From Bacillota bacterium (GTDB taxonomy: Bacteria > Bacillota > Clostridia > Christensenellales > Aristaeellaceae): DNA of 5,269 nt. The notes below the pieces were generated by a model. The model was given only the letters and a program-made list of their open reading frames with translations, ran no database searches and was not told the DNA's origin. The position numbers and the translations under genes are program-made. Positions 3,023 to 5,269 of this stretch are shown here, one piece after another; positions within the stretch are counted from its first letter, which is position 1, and each line of letters opens with the position of its first letter. The stretch lies in the NCBI GenBank assembly GCA_023392755.1, contig JAEWNM010000159.1:1-5269 (forward strand). Reading direction: 5' to 3'.

Positions 3023-5098
3023 ATGCCAAGAAGTCACCCTTTGAATATGGTGCGCAACATAGGCATCATGGCGCATATCGACGCCGGTAAGACTACTACT
3101 ACAGAGCGCATCCTGTTCTATACGGGTCGGGTGCATCGCATGGGGGAGGTGCATGAAGGCGCCGCAACCATGGACTGGATGGCCCAGGAGCAGGAGCGCG
3201 GCATCACCATCACCTCCGCCGCCACCACCTGCCAGTGGCGGGGACACCGTATCAACATCATAGACACCCCCGGCCACGTGGACTTCACGGTGGAAGTGGA
3301 GCGCTCCCTGCGCGTGCTGGACGGCGCCGTGGCAGTGTTTTGTGCCAAGGGCGGCGTAGAGCCCCAAAGTGAAACCGTTTGGCGTCAGGCCAACAAGTAT
3401 CGCGTGCCGCGCATTGCCTACGTCAACAAGATGGACATCACCGGAGCGGATTTTTTCCGCGTTATGCGGATGATGAAGGATAGGCTTTCCGCCAACGCCG
3501 TGCCCATCCAGCTGCCCATCGGCAGCGAAAATGTGTTCCGCGGCATCATTGACCTAGTCAGGATGAAGGCGGAAGTTTATTACGATGATGAGGGCAAGGA
3601 TGTAAGGGAGGAAGAAATTCCCGCCGAGTACCTTGCACAGGCCAACGAATACCGTGCCAGCCTCATTGAGGCGGTGGCCGAAACGAATGACACGCTGATG
3701 GAAAAATTCTTCGAGGGGGAAGAGCTCTCCACCGAAGAAATCAAGGACGCCATCCGCAAAACCACCATTGCCTGCAGGATGACGCCCGTATTGTGCGGCA
3801 CATCCTACCGCAATAAGGGCGTACAGCCCATGCTGGACGCCGTGGTGGATTATTTGCCCAGCCCCATGGATATCGGAAGCGTCAGCGGCACTGTTCCCGG
3901 CGATCCGGAAACAAAGCTAATCCGGCAGCCCGAAGACAGCGAACCGTTTTCCGCGCTGGCTTTCAAAATCGCGGTGGACCCCTTTGTGGGCAAGCTGGCC
4001 TTCTTCCGCGTATATTCCGGCGTTTTGCAAAGCGGCAGCTATGTGATGAACAGCACAAAGCAAAAGCGGGAGCGTATGGGCCGCATCCTTCGGATGCACG
4101 CCAATCACCGTGAAGACGTGGATGCCGTATACGCCGGCGAAATCGCCGCGGCGGTGGGCCTCAAGGATACCACCACCGGCGACACGCTGAGCGACGAAAA
4201 GAATCAAATTGTTTTGGAATCCATGGAATTCCCCGATCCGGTGATCCGCGTGGCCATCGAGCCCAAGACGAAAGCCGGACAGGACAAGATGACCATGGCA
4301 CTCATCCGCCTGGCGGATGAGGACCCCACGTTCAAGACCTATACCGATCAGGAGACAGGGCAGATCATTATCGCCGGCATGGGCGAGCTGCACCTGGAAA
4401 TCATCGTGGACCGGCTGATGCGTGAATTCAAGGTGGAAGCTACCGTGGGCAAGCCCCAGGTGGCCTACCGCGAAACCGCGCGCAGGGCTGCCAAGGCCGA
4501 AGGCCGCTACGTGCGGCAGACCGGCGGCCACGGCCAGTACGGCCACTGCGTAATCGAGCTTATGCCCCAGGAACCCGGGAAGGGGTATGAATTCGAGAGC
4601 AAAATTGTGGGCGGCGTGATTCCCAAGGAATTTATCTCCCCCATCGAAGCCGGCATCCGTGAAGCCGCAGCCTCCGGCCCCTTGGGCGGCTTTGAGGTGG
4701 TGGACTTCAAGGCGGTACTGCTGGACGGCTCCTACCACGAGGTGGACTCCTCCGAAATCGCATTCAAGATTGCCGGTTCCATGGCGTTCAAGGAAGCGGT
4801 CCGCAAGGCCGATCCCTGCTTGTTGGAGCCTGTTATGAAGGTGGAAGTCATCGTGCCCGAACAGTACATGGGCGACGTGATCGGCGATATTTCCAGCCGC
4901 CGCGGCCGTATTGAGGGCATGGAAGCGCGTATGGGCGACCAGACAATCCACTCCTTCGTGCCCTTGAGCGAAATGTTCGGCTATGCCACCGACCTGCGCT
5001 CCCGCACCCAGGGCCGCGGCATGTTCTCCATGGAATTCGACCACTACGAGGAAGTGCCCAAATCCGTGGCGGAAAAGGTTGTCGGCAAGCGGGACTGA
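3023..5098 (+). CDS. fusA: Translation elongation factor G
   Basis: 691 residues, the expected length for canonical EF-G, the GTPase that drives tRNA-mRNA translocation and, with RRF, ribosome recycling. G-domain motifs: P-loop A-H-I-D-A-G-K-T (17-24), switch I R-G-I-T-I-T-S-A (59-66), switch II D-T-P-G-H (81-85, with the catalytic His85), and N-K-M-D (135-138). The G5 position reads C-G-T-S (258-261) where E. coli has C-G-S-A. Domain II follows from about 290 (P-F-V-G-K-L-A-F-F-R-V-Y-S-G, 320-333), domain III carries A-G-M-G-E-L-H-L-E-I (451-460), domain IV has G-G-H-G-Q-Y-G (501-507) and the tip His572 in G-S-Y-H-E-V-D, and domain V has P-E-Q-Y-M-G-D-V (612-619) and R-G-R-I-E-G-M (627-633). 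Phe88 and His457, both fusidic-acid contact sites in S. aureus EF-G, are wild type, so resistance by change at those two sites is not suggested. The position between rpsG and tuf marks this as the housekeeping copy, not a TetM-like or EF-G2 paralogue. Confidence 0.99.
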   Translation: MPRSHPLNMVRNIGIMAHIDAGKTTTTERILFYTGRVHRMGEVHEGAATMDWMAQEQERGITITSAATTCQWRGHRINIIDTPGHVDFTVEVERSLRVLDGAVAVFCAKGGVEPQSETVWRQANKYRVPRIAYVNKMDITGADFFRVMRMMKDRLSANAVPIQLPIGSENVFRGIIDLVRMKAEVYYDDEGKDVREEEIPAEYLAQANEYRASLIEAVAETNDTLMEKFFEGEELSTEEIKDAIRKTTIACRMTPVLCGTSYRNKGVQPMLDAVVDYLPSPMDIGSVSGTVPGDPETKLIRQPEDSEPFSALAFKIAVDPFVGKLAFFRVYSGVLQSGSYVMNSTKQKRERMGRILRMHANHREDVDAVYAGEIAAAVGLKDTTTGDTLSDEKNQIVLESMEFPDPVIRVAIEPKTKAGQDKMTMALIRLADEDPTFKTYTDQETGQIIIAGMGELHLEIIVDRLMREFKVEATVGKPQVAYRETARRAAKAEGRYVRQTGGHGQYGHCVIELMPQEPGKGYEFESKIVGGVIPKEFISPIEAGIREAAASGPLGGFEVVDFKAVLLDGSYHEVDSSEIAFKIAGSMAFKEAVRKADPCLLEPVMKVEVIVPEQYMGDVIGDISSRRGRIEGMEARMGDQTIHSFVPLSEMFGYATDLRSRTQGRGMFSMEFDHYEEVPKSVAEKVVGKRD

Positions 5099-5117
5099 TC
5101 AGCAACGGACGTATTAG

Positions 5118-5132
5118 GCGGGCGGAGCCCGC
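5118..5132 (+). promoter_or_regulatory. GC-rich hairpin in the fusA-tuf gap
   Basis: GCGGGC (5118-5123) pairs perfectly with GCCCGC (5127-5132) across a 3-base loop, 19 bases after the fusA stop. The following bases (AGTTACTTTC) hold no real U-tract, so it is more likely a partial attenuator, an mRNA stability element or a processing site than a full terminator. Such an element could help set the usual excess of EF-Tu over EF-G, but that is inference. Confidence 0.4.
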
Positions 5133-5171
5133 AGTTACTTTCAACGGATTTGTTAAGGAGGGTAAACATCC

Positions 5172-5269
5172 ATGGCCAAGCAAAAGTTTGAGCGGAACAA
5201 GCCGCACGTGAACATCGGCACCATCGGTCACGTAGACCACGGCAAGACGACGCTGACGGCGGCCATCAC
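5172..5269 (+). CDS. tuf: Elongation factor Tu, N-terminal part (cut by window edge)
   Basis: Only 32 full codons are visible; the frame is open to the right edge. The start at ATG 5172 has AAGGAGG (5155-5161) 10 bases upstream. The protein opens with M-A-K-Q-K-F-E-R-N-K-P-H-V-N, then I-G-T-I-G and the P-loop G-H-V-D-H-G-K-T (19-26) followed by T-L-T-A-A-I. This is the signature N-terminus of EF-Tu, the GTPase that brings aminoacyl-tRNA to the ribosome. It is the expected last member of the str operon, 73 bases after fusA. Nothing can be said about domains II and III, elfamycin-binding residues, or whether a second tuf copy exists elsewhere. Confidence 0.97.
   Translation, partial: MAKQKFERNKPHVNIGTIGHVDHGKTTLTAAI

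Noticed and set aside
3794..3805. EF-G G5 motif C-G-T-S instead of C-G-S-A as a sign of an atypical EF-G.
   Set aside because: All other motifs, the length and the operon position are canonical, and I recall similar Thr-Ser versions in clostridial EF-G, so this is probably ordinary lineage variation.
3917..5044. Long minus-strand open frame (375 codons) opposite fusA, and another at 2381-3367.
   Set aside because: Both lie antisense to the unmistakable EF-G and S7 genes. Their His/Gly/Ala/Val-rich composition is what GC-biased third positions give on the opposite strand, and I recognise no protein family in them.

Overview
This 5.3 kb window looks chromosomal and comes from a spore-forming, fairly GC-rich member of the Firmicutes, most likely class Clostridia. 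The reasons are: a SpoIID-family peptidoglycan enzyme made as a lipoprotein; a YbxF-type L7Ae-family protein placed directly before rpsL, as in Bacillus subtilis; strong AGGAGG-type ribosome binding sites; and S7, S12 and EF-G sequences of Gram-positive type. No genus can be named from the sequence alone.

Layout. Positions 1-246 hold the 3' end of an IS1182-like DDE transposase gene on the + strand. It closes in a 14-bp hairpin whose loop carries the stop codon, and a second hairpin follows at 257-282. A SpoIID/LytB-domain lipoprotein gene (290-1300, - strand) runs towards the transposase. A 305-bp divergent intergenic region (1301-1605) follows. It holds a GC-rich palindrome, a near-consensus sigma-A promoter (TTGACA, 17 nt, TATGAT) and a short structured leader.

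From 1606 to the right edge everything is on the + strand and forms the str operon: ybxF (L7Ae-like K-turn-binding protein), rpsL (S12), rpsG (S7), fusA (EF-G) and the first 32 codons of tuf (EF-Tu). Each gene has its own good Shine-Dalgarno site, and no convincing terminator lies between them. S12 and S7 are built into the 30S subunit, EF-Tu delivers aminoacyl-tRNA, and EF-G drives translocation, so the operon co-produces parts of the decoding and elongation machinery. rpoBC, which commonly precedes ybxF-rpsL, is not within the 1.6 kb upstream; spoIID and the insertion sequence end are there instead.

I found no new multi-gene system. The points most worth a second look are: S12 has Arg at position 88, where Lys is usual and where Lys-to-Arg is a classical streptomycin-resistance change; a 192-nt, hairpin-rich rpsL-rpsG gap that could be an S7 autoregulatory site; a structured leader before ybxF; unusual residues in the C-terminal loop of YbxF; and the back-to-back hairpins at the IS end.
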